Assembly (NCBI GenBank): GCA_023548195.1
Contig: JAJHZJ010000575.1
Span: 1,367,454 to 1,431,453 of the forward strand
Reading direction: 5' to 3'
From: Bettongia penicillata ogilbyi
Taxonomy: Eukaryota > Chordata > Mammalia > Diprotodontia > Potoroidae
DNA: 64,000 nucleotides
The first letter of the stretch is position 1. Each line of letters starts with the position of its first letter. A program made the translations under genes and the position numbers. A model generated the notes under the pieces. The model was not told the DNA's origin and ran no database searches. It saw only the letters and a list, made by a program, of their open reading frames with translations. Shown here piece after piece: positions 43,860 through 56,469 of this stretch.

Positions 43860-45215
43860 TATTTTTCATCATTGTTAGTACTTACTTTATTTTCCAAATA
43901 TGCTTGGCGTGGGCTAATACTTCAAAAAAAAATGGCCAATGTGTACCATTTAAATAAACAGATGTATTCTTGAGAAACTTTTAACTTGAAAGATGTCTTA
44001 TTTCACTGAGAATTTTCATTTTAATTTCAGAGATAAAAAAAAAAGAAAATTAAGCAAAAGAAAAGATAAAAATCTCTTTTCCTCACTTTGCCTCCATTAA
44101 AATCATTATCAAAATGCCACTGATCTTTCTTTGGTAATCAGAACTCTCCCCATCTGCAGCACATTGTAGGGGAGAGATTACATTGTAAGCATTGCATAGG
44201 GCTGGGTCCAAAGTGAAGAGATTCGTTGCCAATTTCTTACTTTGTAAAAGTAGAAGATAACCCTGAATCCAGAGAATGATTTGAAGATGCATCAGAAAAT
44301 GGTTGGTGCTTAGAACTGCGCTGAGGAAGATGCTAGATGAATGGGAGGTTTCAGTCATCTTGTGGAATACATCCCCCACCCTCTCTGATCGGGTATCAGT
44401 CTTGACCTCTGATATGCCAGTGAAAGAATAGCTGTCAAAAAGACGATCTACCTAATTCTGCTTTAGAATCCCTTTTAATGATGAGCCCATTGAGCTATGA
44501 AGTCACCATGGCAGTTAATAAAACAAGGTAACTTTTTTTTCCTTTCCCAAAGTCTTTTCTCCTTCTTAGGTTTTATGCTTTTGATAAAATGTTATTCTAG
44601 TTTTTATCTTTTCCAGAATGACTGGGAGAAGGCAATGACAGGTTGCAATTTTAAATCCACTTAGCTTTTTCCCCCTTTTTGAATAATCCTATTTGACATG
44701 CTTTTCTCCTCTTTCCTTGTCATTAAGAACCGCTTCAGTTTAGGTGGATCAAAAAGAAAAATGGAAGATTATACAGTTCTGAGGGGGAAAAAAAGCTGGA
44801 ATATTTTGGAGAGGCAGAGAAAAGAATCTCAAAAATGGACCAGTTTCATGACAAAGAATGAGATTTGGGAACATACATGCACATTGAGCAGGGGTACTTC
44901 ATTTCTTAATTTAAATGTAGCTTGGCATTTTCCAAGTATTTGGGGAAGTTTTAACTTCAGGCTTCCTGAGATCCTTAGGAGAAAACCCTGCCCTTGTAGG
45001 AACCCATAACACACACTGATTCCAGGCAAAGTTGTCAAATCCCATGGATGCCTTCTTCATGGAGTTGAGTTTGGAAGGTTTGGTTTGTTTGTCTGTGTTT
45101 CCCCATATGGGAGATTAAGTTGTAAAGACCTCTCAGTCTGGAAACATCCTCCATCGATGGAGATGGACACCTCATCTTTATTTATAGTCAGAGAGAGTGA
45201 CCTTGAGCTTCAAGA
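43860..45215. other. unannotated stretch
   Basis: Mostly AT-rich unique-looking sequence. Open frames of about 100 codons at 44083-44379 (minus) and 44698-45009 (plus) show no recognisable domain. Confidence 0.4.
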
Positions 45216-45219
45216 GCTT

Positions 45220-45395
45220 GTCAGGTCAAGTCAATGTATCAACTTTGTGCCAGGCACTGGGCTAAGTGCAGGGGATCCAAAGAGAAGCAAAAATTGTCCC
45301 TGCTCTCAAGAAGCTCAGCCTAGCAAGTTGGACAACATAAAAGAAATCAGTACAAACAAGACAGATACAAGATCAACTGGAGATAGCTAGTATGA
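45220..45395 (+). repeat. ancient 'gtgccaggcactgggctaag' repeat
   Basis: 'tgtgccaggcactgggctaa' and 'ttgtccctgctctcaagaag' with 'ctcagcctagcaagttggac'. Confidence 0.6.
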
Positions 45396-45459
45396 GTCAA
45401 AGGCAGAATTTAAAAAGTAAAACAATCATGGCAGACATCAATCTCGTTCTTGACACATA

Positions 45460-45650
45460 GTAACTCATCTAATTCTCACAATCCTGGAGGGTAGGCTGCT
45501 ATTGTTGCCATCTTCCTCTCCCTCGCCATCTCCCAGATGAGGAAACTGAGGCAGACAGAATGGAAGGAATTTGCCCTGGGTCAGACAGCTCACATCTGAG
45601 GCAGAATTCAAATCCTGGGCTGCCCAACTCCAAATCTAGAATCTAGCCAC
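45460..45650 (-). repeat. MIR/THER-type SINE, antisense
   Basis: 'actcatctaattctcacaat', 'ccagatgaggaaactgaggc', 'attcaaatcctgggctgccc' and 'aactccaaatctagaatcta'. Confidence 0.85.
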
Positions 45651-45689
45651 TCTTTTTGCCTGGCCTCATCTTCTTTAACTAGGACCCAC

Positions 45690-45840
45690 ATATTATGAAT
45701 AGATAATACATCATCACCAAACACTGAAAGGCACTATACTACTAATTGGAGATTTATAGACAAATGTAAGAGATGGTCTGTATTCTCAAGAGACTTGCAT
45801 TCTACTGGGGAAATATATACAAAATAAATACACCATGATT
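45690..45840 (+). repeat. ancient repeat fragment
   Basis: 'gtctgtattctcaagagact', 'tgcattctactggggaaata' and 'tatacaaaataaatacacca' fit the middle of the recurrent family. Confidence 0.45.
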
Positions 45841-46034
45841 TGGAAGGGGTACTAAAAATGCAGCATCTTTAAGTGTATGATTCAATGGCATTTTTTGTAT
45901 ATCCTGATTAGATACTAAAGTTCATTTGTCTTACTATTTCTCTAATTTAAAAAAAAATAAATTAAAGGCTGAAGTTAAAAAAAGAGAATTTTTGGATTCA
46001 CTAATTCATAGGTAGATATAAATGTCAAATGAAA

Positions 46035-46170
46035 AGACCTTTTTAAAGCACTTACTATACACTGAGAATGGGACTAAACTTTGGAGATAACAAGAAGACA
46101 AAAACAGCCCCATTCCCAAGGAGTTTACAGGCTAATGGGAGAAACAACGTATAAATGATTATGTGTATGT
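46035..46170 (+). repeat. ancient repeat fragment
   Basis: 'aaagcacttactatacactg', 'cccattcccaaggagtttac' and 'aggctaatgggagaaacaac'. Confidence 0.55.
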
Positions 46171-46187
46171 AAGAGACACCGAGTTTG

Positions 46188-46335
46188 TCTCATAGAATCA
46201 TAGACCTTGAACTGGAAGACCCCTCCGAGGTCAGGAATCCAATCCTCTTCATTTTATAGATGAGGAACTAAGGCACAGAGAGGTTTAGTAACTCATCCAA
46301 GATAACACATCCAGTAAAGTCTCTGATGTGGTTCT
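46188..46335 (-). repeat. MIR/THER-type SINE, antisense
   Basis: 'catagaatcatagaccttga', 'actggaagacccctccgagg', 'tcattttatagatgaggaac' and 'gcacagagaggtttagtaac'. Confidence 0.85.
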
Positions 46336-46339
46336 TTGT

Positions 46340-47220
46340 TATGATGTATCTATTATTTTAGAAGGAAGAGAGAGATGAAGTGGCTAGCCCATTTCACTCA
46401 TGTAAGACTTGAGCCCCAAAACCCAGGCTTCCTATCTCTCTCCCTACCCCCACACATCCCTTCCTTTCTTTCACTATCTGTCCATCAGTGGAGAAGGCAG
46501 GGGTTGCACACTTGACATCCTTCCCCTTCCCCAAGTATCAAGTTCAAAGTAATAAAGCCGTCCCTCTCCTTGACTGGGAGTTCTTGTTGACTCCCTGTGC
46601 TGACCCTGTGAATATCAGAGGGATTTCTGAAATAGACAGCAAGATTCTTTGTGGGGAAAGGAAACCCAGTTTCCAACTCTACTGGACTTTGCCTGCATTT
46701 TTGAATGCTGCTTCTGCAAGCGTCACTTTCAAGGCTTTTGTGTTTTGTGTGAAAGGAGTAAAATTACCAATTTGGTTTGCCTCCATCTGCCATCTACTGA
46801 ATAACCCAAAGGTGCCACCAACACGCAGTTTGGGATGGGGAGCCACAGTGCCACCAGGCTGGCAAAGGGCCCATCTTAGTGCCCAGAAAGTACTGGGATC
46901 CTTCCAGGAGAGCTGCCATTGGAAACCAACTCTACTTCCCTTGCAAAACCTTGCATTATCTTCTATCTCCAAGTCAGGAAAATACTGGCCCAAAGTACTC
47001 AGAGGGTAATCAGGAGCCGGAACCATATCACAGGAGCTGGAGACAGTTAACTGCCCTGAGTACTGGAGCTGCCCAAGAGGAAAAGAGGAAAGCAAGAGAA
47101 AGGGGAGGAAAATATCAGCCGAGAAATCTCTATAAACAGGATAGTTACAGGGGTCATTTAACTACAAACCTTGAAAATGATACATTGGTACAGTTACACA
47201 TTAATCGGAATACAATGCAG
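46340..47220. other. repeat-poor stretch with a 173-codon open frame
   Basis: Bases 46488-47009 form the longest open frame outside retroelements. It has no recognisable domain or signal peptide, and a 138-codon frame overlaps it on the other strand. By rough estimate one such frame is expected by chance in 64 kb. Reported so it can be checked, not as a gene. Confidence 0.3.
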
Positions 47221-47480
47221 TTTAATTCAGTCCACTTACTAGCCACCTCCTGTGTGCCAAAGTCTGTGCTACGAAAGGAATACAATGGACAAAAATCAAA
47301 GGATTCCTATTCTTGAGGAACTTATATCTGTGTACACAGTAAATAGCAATAATCACTGAGTCAATCCGTCTATCTATAAACCAATCAGAAAACATTTTTT
47401 AAATGTCTGCTGAGTACTAGGCACAGTTTCAGGGAATAGGGATAGATTATTGAAACAAGCCCAGATCTAGCATTTAACTG
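47221..47480 (+). repeat. ancient repeat fragments
   Basis: 'cctcctgtgtgccaaagtct' with 'ttcctattcttgaggaactt', then 'aaatgtctgctgagtactag' with 'gcacagtttcagggaatagg': two adjacent diverged copies. Confidence 0.45.
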
Positions 47481-47577
47481 ATCTCAGATTGCTAGTCTGC
47501 AAAATGGGGATGTTACTACCTGCCTCACACTGGCATTATAAGATGACTGGGAATCCTGCAAGGCCTATGCTGCTAGT

Positions 47578-47828
47578 GTTGTGCAGTGGTTCTAGGTGTG
47601 TCTGACCCCTTGTGACCTCTTTTTGGGGTTTTCTTGGCAAAGATCCTGGAGTGCTTTGCTATCTGCTTCTCCAGCTCATTTTATAGATGAGGAAACTAAA
47701 ACAAACAGGGTAAAATGACTTGCCCAGGGTCTCACAGCTAGTAAGTGTCTGAGACCAGAATTGAACTCAGAAAGATGAATCTTCCTGACTCCAGGTCTGG
47801 TGCTCTATCCACTGTGCCACCTAGCTCT
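47578..47828 (-). repeat. marsupial ~240-bp SINE, antisense, full length
   Basis: 'gtgtgtctgaccccttgtga', 'gggttttcttggcaaagatc', 'ctcacagctagtaagtgtct' and 'ccactgtgccacctagctct'. One of the best-preserved copies. Confidence 0.93.
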
Positions 47829-48061
47829 ACACAGTGTTCGAAAAGTCAGAGTAGAGTTGTTTTAAACTTTAAACTGCACTAAGATTTTGGGGACACCCAG
47901 TATAAATGTGAGATATCAATATAACCAACAAAGAACTTATGAGATTCTCAAAGCAATTTTAATTCAAAGGAAATTAGAACTAAATTATTCAAGGAGTGCC
48001 TGGATGCCTTCTCCTCCATATCCACCCATTACCAGAGCTCTGACTTAATTTCTTTTCTTCT

Positions 48062-48430
48062 TTTCTTTTTTTAAATGCTTATTTATTTATTTTTAGTTTT
48101 CAACATTCATTTGCACAAAATTTTGAGTTCCCAATTTTCTCCCCATCTCTCCCCTCGCCCACCCCAAAACACTGTGCATTCTGATTACCCCTTCCCCCAA
48201 TCTGCCCTCCCTTCTGTCACACCCCTCCCTCCTCTTATCCCCATCTTCTCTCTTGCCTTATTGAGCAAGATAGATTTCTACAGCCCATTGCCTGTGTTTC
48301 TTATTTCCCAGTTGTATGCAAAAACAATTCTCAACATTCCTTCCTAAAACTTTGAGTTCCCACTTCTGTCTCTTCCTCCCATCTACACTGACAAGGCAAG
48401 CAATTCAATACAGGTCATAGATGTCCAAAA
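48062..48430 (-). mobile_element. half-L1/L1 3' end, 5'-truncated (copy D)
   Basis: The minus strand reads 3' UTR: 'atgaatgttgaaaactaaaa' at the A-rich end (about 48062-48105), 'tttggggtgggcgagggg' and 'aagaaacacaggcaatgggc'. It is homologous to 19056-19746 (antisense) and 22260-22605 (sense). The 5' truncation is at about 48430. Confidence 0.87.
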
Positions 48431-48439
48431 CAGAAATCA

Positions 48440-49310
48440 TCTTCCTTCCCCACCTTTCCTCTTCTTCTCAATTTTCCTGTTTCTTTTGACCACATCACCC
48501 TCCTTCCAGGCCCCTCGTCCCAAAATCTGACCCATCTTTGAATCTCCAATTTACTTCACCTAACATTTACAATTAATCTCCAAGTCTTATCAAGCCTAAC
48601 TCCACAATCTTCCTTACACCCATGTCCTCCTCCTTACTCATAATCCTGTCACCCTGCTATAGACCCTCGATACCTTTCACCTGGACTGTGGCATCAGTAT
48701 CACAGCTATATCTGCACATTCTGACCATGTCTCTCTTGTGCTCAGATACCTTCCCTGGCTCCTTATTCACTACAGGAGAAAGTCTCAACAACAGCCTTGC
48801 TTTCAAACCCTCCCCAGGCTGACTGGATGCTGATTTTCCAGGCTTTCCTCACATACTCTCCTTCATGTGCCATATCCAGGCAGATTGGACTGTCAGCTTT
48901 TCCAGGATCTCAGCTTGCCATTTTCTGTGTTCTCACTCCTGTGCCTATGGGCATGTATCTATCATGTACTAATGATGATGGTTTTTCCTCCTCAGCCCCT
49001 TTGGCTGCAAAGTCCAGGTCACATCTTATCTCTTCTGGAAGCCTTTTCCGATTTTTCCATCCTCCAAATTTTTTGGAAGCCCTTTGTCTGGGTTCCCCTT
49101 CAGCCCTTTGCACATTCTGCTTCTTCCTCTCTGCCCTCTGTTGGCTATCTTGTCTGTATCTTTTTTTTTTTGTACCGAGTTGTTGCTAGTCGATTTCCCC
49201 ATTCAACTAGGAGCTCTGTGAGAGCAGGCTCTGTGTGTTGTCTTTTTGTGTAGCCCCAGAGTTTAACACATTCTGGTTGATTATCAGAGTGGTCACTTGA
49301 TGCTTCTACA
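48440..49310 (+). mobile_element. L2 3' half with intact terminus
   Basis: 'ctccaagtcttatcaagcct', 'ctggactgtggcatcagtat', 'cattctgaccatgtctctct', 'gctttcaaaccctccccagg', 'tatctcttctggaagccttt' and finally 'agctctgtgagagcaggctc' are in L2 order. The 128- and 130-codon overlapping frames here are non-reference frames of this decayed element. Confidence 0.78.
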
Positions 49311-50465
49311 AGCCTTATCATGCCTTCAAGGTGGAGAGATCCTTGAGGACAGGGACTATATTTTTCACGTTTGCACACTTAGACCTTAGGAGCTGTGCCT
49401 TGCCTATGTGAGGCTTTTCAAAATGGAATTTACTGAATCTCTTCCTTTTGTTTAGGATACAGAGATCTACAAAGATTAAGTGATGACTTGGGGCAGACCC
49501 GGCACTGGCGGATGAGATGTTAACCTGACATCTCTGGACTTTTAAAGCATGCTTTGATAACAGCATTTCAATATCATCAGTTTCCTTTACAATACTGTAT
49601 ATTTTCTGGATTTAGGTTTTACCAGAAGTCACAAGGAATCTATAAGGCAGGGGAAAATAAAACAAAAAACAATCCTCCAACAACTGGAGAGCCTTGACTG
49701 CCTGCTCAGTGCTGGTCTTGTGAAGATCTACTATAACTGCTTCTCTATGAATGTGACCATAATTTTCTTTTGGCTTCAGTAGATCCTTTCATGACCATCC
49801 AAGCCTCTTCTCCTTAAGCTGCTCCCCAGGAATGGAAATGTACAATTTATAAACTACATGGGGACTCAAAAGGGAAAGCAGCTCCTTGGACATAGCCAGT
49901 GACTCCAGCTTTCTTCAATTGTGAGCATCCCACCCCCACCCTGAGAAACCAGGGGTCCCATTGCATTATCCTGCAACTTGCCACATTTCTGTCTATTTCC
50001 TGTTCTGAAACCAGGTAAGAGAGGACTGGGATTTGGCTACTTGCTGGTGTCTTGTGGAGGCTATGACAACTTCTGAATAAATGGACAGGTCTGAAGTGAA
50101 ATGTTTGCCCTGTAGAATTGGTCAAGATCCACTGGAGTCCTAACCAAACAACAGGATTGTAGAACTGAGTCAGTGGGGAAAGAATGAAGCCAACATGAAC
50201 CACACTGCAATTAGTCATGCATAACAGGGCTGCTGATATAGCTTATGGCTTTCCTCTTCCTCTCTCCTTTTCTTCATTTACTGGCTATTTTATTTCTCAG
50301 GAAAGATCTCTGCCCAAGGGAGAAATATCATGAAAGGTCAATCATTCAAGTGGCCCAGAGAGTGCCATACACAAAGGGACTCCAACCAATGTTCTCAGTT
50401 GAGATATGTATGTTAAATAAGTTTGGAGAGAAGTATGAAAAAATATTGATTAAAATGAGTTCATG
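49311..50465. other. unannotated stretch
   Basis: No gene or repeat that I can name. A 123-codon minus-strand frame (49847-50218) has no recognised domain. Confidence 0.4.
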
Positions 50466-50469
50466 ATTA

Positions 50470-50680
50470 TAGAACCTAGAGGGTCATTTTGACACAGTAT
50501 ATAGCATTGGACTTGGTGTCAAGAAAGTTCAAATCATGCCTCTCTTACAGCCTTACTAACTATGTGACCCCTGAGGAAGATATCTGTCTGCCCCTCACTT
50601 TTCCTCATTTGCAAAATGTGAAGTTGATTTCTATGGTCTCTGGGTCCTTTTCAGATGGAAATCCGTAATCCTACAGTATT
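50470..50680 (+). repeat. MIR-type SINE
   Basis: 'agcattggacttggtgtcaa', 'ttactaactatgtgacccct' and 'cctcatttgcaaaatgtgaa'. Confidence 0.75.
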
Positions 50681-50784
50681 GTCCATGTTTTCCATTAGTA
50701 CAGATAATTACGAGTTAACCTTGCAGTAGTTGAAATACAATTTTCAGAATTTCTTACAATGACTCACTTCCCACTATTTTTCCT

Positions 50785-50965
50785 ACAGGAAGGCAGCCCA
50801 GATTTAAATCCTGGCTCTTACTCCAGCTCTATTGCTAAGTAACTATGAGATCTTGGGTAAATCTCTCACCCTTTGGAACCCTTAGTTTCTGTATCCATAG
50901 AATGGCTACAATGTGAGGATTGTTAGGAGGATACTTTGGAAAATTTCACAGAGGGTTCTACCTAA
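50785..50965 (+). repeat. MIR SINE
   Basis: 'ccagatttaaatcctggctc', 'ttgctaagtaactatgagat' and 'cttgggtaaatctctcaccc' with a decayed tail. Confidence 0.72.
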
Positions 50966-51069
50966 GGCAGACTTAAAGCTAGGAACACGACCCAGCTTCA
51001 GGGACCCATTCAGGTGCCACCCCCACAATTAGGAGTGTTTTGTGCTTAGTTTTAAACTATTTTATCATT

Positions 51070-51195
51070 TAAACATGTTGTTTCCTTTCAGTAAGATGTG
51101 GGTTCCCTGAAGGCAGGGACTGATTTGTTTATATCATTGCGTCCCCAGTGATTATCTGACAGGAGGCCCTCATGAAGCGTTTGTTGGACTGAATC
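51070..51195 (+). repeat. L2 3' end
   Basis: 'gttccctgaaggcagggact' then 'ttgcgtccccagtgattatc' and 'agcgtttgttggactgaa'. Confidence 0.72.
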
Positions 51196-52589
51196 CATCA
51201 AAAGCACTTGCACTTGCTATCCAATTATATTTTGTTGTATCTGCAGCTACACAAGCTATGTATAAGCATCACATATTTGATAATTTCTTCATATTCCTTC
51301 AATGCCTCATACATGTGCTGACTGCTATTTTCTGTCTGGTGAGCATTTTATGCCCATGTTTCTGATAGAAGTAGTGGCACACTTTTGATTTGTTTCGAGC
51401 AAATCACTAGCACCAGTAGCACCTGGTCATTTGGCATGTCTTCTTCATCTGCTGATAGCTCAATGGAAGTATGTAGCCTTAGTTTCAAATCACATTCTAG
51501 ATCTTGAGGTGGAAGGAACTCAGAGTTCATTTAGTTTGCTTGATTGTTTAACAGGTAGAGGAGGGTCAGGGGACAGAATGATTGTCCAAGGTCTCAAAGT
51601 GGCGATTGCACCATGTCTTCCAACTTTAAAGTCATTGTGCCTTCCACTGTATCATGCTGTCTCCTTTTATTCTAAAGAATCTTTTTATCTGGGGGGTGAG
51701 GCAGAGTAATTCTCATCCTTTCTTCCCCTTTTTACTAAAACCCCAAACTGATCTCTAATTCAAACTCTACTTTTGTAGCCTATTTGGTCTCCTTCACTGA
51801 TGATTAACTGGGCATGATCAGTGTATGCATCAATCTGCATTGTAGTGGGAAGGTTTGCTGTTCTCCCAGGGGGAAGGAAGGAAAATTGGAAATAAAAATC
51901 TCCTGGCCCCTTTGTTGCTAATTTCCTGTTTTTCCCAGCAAAAATGAAGCTGCTACTTCCGAAGTACAGATACAGAGAATAAAAAGTGTACATAATTACT
52001 TAATAAGGCAGAGCCTTGCATAATTAAATTGAAATTCAACATCTTTTAAGGAAAAGAAACCATTCCAACTAAGTATCTAGCAGATTATAATACAGAGAAA
52101 AATTAAAAACATTTGATGCTATAGAGTCACACTTCTGTGCAGTCCATATGGCACACATTGATTTCAACCTTCTCGGCCTCCTGTTGCACAGATGGTTTTA
52201 CACCCAGGCGTGAGCTAAAGGTTAGCTAGAGAAGGGGATAAGAAACAATGATCATTCTTCTCAAGTTCAGAGTCTGCTGACTTTGTCTGTTTAGTAAGAG
52301 GGCAAGCTTGCTGAACTGTCTTCATCCCCAGGGAACTGGAGAGCCTCAGATATTTGCTCTGGTAGAATAAACAAATCACAGTGAATCACAGCTGAATTAT
52401 TGGCCAACCCTTTCAGGAATGAAGTCCAAGGTGCTATGGGATAGATTTGGAATAGAGGCTTCTGTTAGTCCTGGCAGAAAGATAAATAATGGGTCTGTTG
52501 GGTGAAGTTCTGTGTCATCCAATTCTCCTTCTTTCTCCTCCCCCACTCCCCAAAAATAATTAACACAGGCATGTCAAGCTAACACACAT
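51196..52589. other. mostly unannotated sequence
   Basis: A weak antisense MIR remnant lies near 51495-51655 ('gaggtggaaggaactcagag', 'ccaaggtctcaaagtggcga'). The rest has no repeat or exon I can name. Confidence 0.4.
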
Positions 52590-52745
52590 GTGTCAATGCA
52601 GGAGGAGACCTTGGAGGTCACTGAGAGTAGCTCTCTCTTTAACAGAGGAGAAAACAGGAGGTTCAGAGATGTTAATTGAGTTCCTTAAGGTCACTCAGCT
52701 AGTAAGAAGCCAAACCAGGATTTGAACCCAGGGCAACACTGAATA
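52590..52745 (-). repeat. MIR/THER-type SINE, antisense
   Basis: 'gagaccttggaggtcactga', 'ggtcactcagctagtaagaa' and 'ccaggatttgaacccagggc'. Confidence 0.85.
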
Positions 52746-54310
52746 CATATTCCAGTACAAAATTATCCCATATTGGTTTACCTGAACTAGAAAAAGAGTT
52801 TATTGAAATTTATGGGGTAGGAAGCCTCTGGATTTATGATTAGCAATAAAGTTAAAATAAATTTAAAGGTTTGAATTTATGAAAATAAGATTGTTCATTT
52901 TTTCTTGGAAAATATTGCATGTATTTTAAATCCTATCACCCAATCTCATAAGTTGCATTTGAGCCTTTGGAGTATACGTTTTACCTTAATAGCTAATAGT
53001 GAATGACTCCATAAACACTGAAATCTGATCTTTAAGAGGCTGGAAATATTAATGATTTAAACAAACACCCAAAAATATTTGCAAACAGAATTGATTTTTT
53101 TCAATGTTCATTCAAAAATTCTCACAGATGGTGATATAATAGAAATGCTTTTTGACCTCACCAGGGAAGAGACCTTGCCCGACACTGACATTTAGATGAA
53201 AGCAAAGAAGGGAGAAGGGGTTTTTGCCCTTCCATTTGGCAGGTCAGAAGAGCAAAGGATGACGAGGCCAAGGGGGAATGGGTGGGCCAAAGTCCAGCAA
53301 ATTAGCTCAATAAACATATTCTCACCTGGGCTTCCTGAGTTCCATGTGCCAAGAGTCTTTCAACACCAAACCCAATTGCTGTGAACTAATTCCCCAGAAA
53401 GCAAGCAGTCTCACCTCTGCTGGTAGCTTAGTGCTTACAAAACGTTCCTGGGAGAACCCATTTGGGCACCTAAACACACATAGGCTGAGGGAATCAGATT
53501 ACTAAGAACAAGAAGGGGAGGGGGAGTGAGTTCAAGTCCTAGGAACTTGGAGTGATTATAGTGCTCAGCTCACAAAAGGGGTGTTAACGAGGGCAGGATG
53601 TATTCAGAGAGGAAGAATAGAGAACATGGGACTTGGTCATTCCTTCTACATCTGAACCTAGGAGCATTTGGCAAGTTCAATACTGAGATGAAGGTAGTTG
53701 GACAGTATTTAACCACATTCACTAGCCTTTAAAAGAGGACTTTGAAACATTAGGAGAGCTCTGGGTTTTAGATCACCTTCATTTCTAAATATGTCCTGCC
53801 CCACTTCTTTCTACAGAGACTCATTCCATCCTTTGTAGCAAAGAATAAGAAAGAATGACCAAATAACAAACAGACACAAAAACAATTCCATTAACGAACC
53901 AAGAGATCAACTCAGTCCAGTGATATATGCAGAGTTCCGCATCTTTGCAAAGAAGAGAAGGAAGCATATTTTCTCATCTGATCAAGAAGGGGCTTTTTTA
54001 CTAAGAAAGAAGGAAGATTCATTAGTAAACTATTTATTCACACAACCAAAGGTTCTTTTTTTTTCCAGGAATAAAGTTAACTTTAAAGCAAAGGAAAAAT
54101 GTCCATGTCCCTGAAATAATTGAGAAATCAGTCATTTGTGGACTGTCATATTGTCCATATTAGTCACAAAATTCAAGGAATTGTAGGGAGAATAGCTAAA
54201 AGAGAACTAAATGAACCAGAATACTGTTGGTAGTGAGGACACAAAGAGAGACCCAGCATAAGTCAATGGCTGTCTTCTATCTCCTAGTCATTTCAAGAAG
54301 GTCAGTCTTG
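52746..54310. other. unannotated stretch
   Basis: About 1.6 kb without a named repeat. The sequence looks unique. No exon with recognisable coding content. Confidence 0.4.
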
Positions 54311-54319
54311 AGAAGAAAC

Positions 54320-54475
54320 CACTGACCACCACCTGGCTCTAGACTGGCCTCTGTCACTCCCCATTTGACCTTGGGCAAATCTCTCTAGGTCTCAGTTTCC
54401 TTATTTGTAAAAAAAAGTGGGGCAAAATCACCCAAGAAGATCCTGTAAGCTTTAAAATTATATAAACTCACAAAG
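54320..54475 (+). repeat. MIR SINE
   Basis: 'gaccttgggcaaatctctct' and 'ggtctcagtttccttatttg' with a decayed 3' part. Confidence 0.78.
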
Positions 54476-54724
54476 ACTTGATCAAATGTGTAATGCATGA
54501 TGTAAAATCATCTCACTGTTCAAAAAAATAATCTCCCATTCTATGAACTGATTACTCTTCAATGTTAAGAACAGTCTAAGGAGCTTGGAAATCCAAAGGA
54601 GACTGAGAAGAGTATTTGATTTTGAAAGAAATCTCTAAGATTACAAAATAAAGAAAAGGGGTTGACCAGAGCATGAATCCCAAGGCTGGAGAGGGAACCC
54701 CAAAAGAAAATCAAAATATTTAGC

Positions 54725-54958
54725 TCCTAGAAAGTGCCTTAAGTTTTGCAAAGTACTTTACAAATATTATCTCATTTTCTCACAATAACTCCAGGAGGTA
54801 GGGGCTATTTTATTCTCACTTTTCAGAAGAGGAGACTGAGGCTGACAGAGTTATATAACTTGCCCAAGGTCACACAACTAGTAAATGTCTGAGGCTAGAT
54901 TTGAACTCAGATCTTTCTGGTTTCTGGGTTCTCTCCACTGCATCACCCAGCTACCTAT
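54725..54958 (-). repeat. MIR/THER-type SINE, antisense, full length
   Basis: 'tacaaatattatctcatttt', 'agaagaggagactgaggctg', 'acttgcccaaggtcacacaa' and 'tttgaactcagatctttctg'. Confidence 0.9.
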
Positions 54959-55234
54959 GTTGCAAGCCCTGTACCTAACTAGTGCTAAAGACTGGAGAAA
55001 TCAGTGAAGTGTAAGTAGACAGGTCCAAGAAATGCTAATAAGTAACTATATGACCTTGGACATTGCACATACTTCCTTTTCTAGGGAATGAGGGGCACTT
55101 ATACCTGGTGATTCAAGGTCCCTTACAACTGTGAATCCTGTAAAAGTGAGCAACTGCTTCTTTCTTTACCCTTCGTACTAGTAGAATGCCAGTTAGAACA
55201 GGATCTTAAAATAAAGACAGTGATATAATAACTA

Positions 55235-55410
55235 ATTGTACTACTAATTCCCTGGGTGGCACAGAGTAAATGACAACTTGTCTGAGACTCCATTCTTTTA
55301 TCTATAAAATGGGCATGATAACAGTTCCTTCTACTGAGTTAAGGAAGATGTTCTGAGGACAAATGATATAATGATATATGTCAAAAAGCTTTGAACTCCT
55401 TAGAAGAAGT
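55235..55410 (+). repeat. MIR SINE, 3' part
   Basis: 'gtctgagactccattctttt', 'atctataaaatgggcatgat' and 'caaaaagctttgaactcctt'. Confidence 0.65.
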
Positions 55411-55565
55411 GCTATGTAAAATCAAAGGATTATTAGAAAGTCTGTCTTTACCTGTGGATAACATGACATTAAATATAATTTGAACATTTTAGAAATTCCA
55501 TGGGAAGACTTTTATTTTCCCCCCAATCAACAACTAAAAGCCTTAGAATACTTCTAAAATAGGGT

Positions 55566-55607
55566 TGTGTGTGGTATGTGTGTATGTGTGTGTGCGTGTA
55601 TGTGTGT
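55566..55607. repeat. (TG)n microsatellite, impure
   Basis: 'tgtgtgtatgtgtgtgtgcg' type sequence. It makes the His/Thr run of a minus-strand frame. Confidence 0.9.
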
Positions 55608-55634
55608 TACAAACATCCATGTAAGAAACAAGAG

Positions 55635-55775
55635 ACAGCATGGTAAAAGGGATAGAAAGACTTCCTCCAAATCAGGAAGATCAGTTTCAAATGCCCTCTG
55701 ACACATAATATATGAGTGACCCTGGAAAGACACAACCTCTATAAGATGATAAATTGCAGAACACATGCTAGTCTA
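55635..55775 (+). repeat. MIR-type SINE, 5' part
   Basis: 'agcatggtaaaagggataga', 'aatcaggaagatcagtttca' and 'gagtgaccctggaaagacac'. Confidence 0.65.
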
Positions 55776-56034
55776 CCACTGAAATCATGACAAAGCATGT
55801 ACAAGTGAATTTAGGAAAAGGACATAGTTCTAAAGGCCAGCTCTAGATGCACCTTGTAAATTGATTTGTTGGAATGAAGTAATAAAGCTAATTGAATTAT
55901 TTTCTTAAAAATAAATGTTGTGGCTAACAGCAGAGACCCTCTGACTTATTTTCTGAATTTCCTCTGCTATGGAAGGAGATGACTCGCTTGAAAGGATTCA
56001 GAAAGGAAACTGACCACGTTTCCCCTGGATGTCA

Positions 56035-56290
56035 CCAGGAAGGCAGCACGATGTGGCAGATAGAACTCTTGACTTAGAGCAAGGAAGACTTAGGATCACA
56101 TGTATCTTATTACCCTTCATAGTAGTGTGACTTTGGGTAAGTTTCTTGCCTTTTCTAAACTCCACTTCTCTCGTTTGTAAGGTGGGAGTAAAAATATTTC
56201 CTACCTCACAGAACTAAATAAGTCAACACATATAAAAAGCCTTGCTATAAACCTTAAAGTTCTACATGAAAGATAGCCAATATTAAAATA
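56035..56290 (+). repeat. MIR SINE, full length
   Basis: 'acgatgtggcagatagaact', 'gtagtgtgactttgggtaag', 'ctctcgtttgtaaggtggga' and 'tttcctacctcacagaacta'. Confidence 0.82.
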
Positions 56291-56469
56291 CTTTTAATAT
56301 AAAATTGCTTTTACTTCATTTATATTTCCCAGTCCTATTCCTGTGGCTTCCCACTCCCAGGGATTCCAAAGAATTGTTTTAAAGATGGGTACAAATAGTT
56401 CAACAAAACTAACCAGCTAATCCTCTAAGTCTGACATGTTTGTGGTGTTGTACACCCGGACCCTCCACC

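Noticed and set aside
48797..49253. Two overlapping frames of about 130 codons, possibly a membrane protein
   Set aside because: They lie in the 3' half of an L2 element and disagree in frame. The hydrophobicity reflects T-rich composition.
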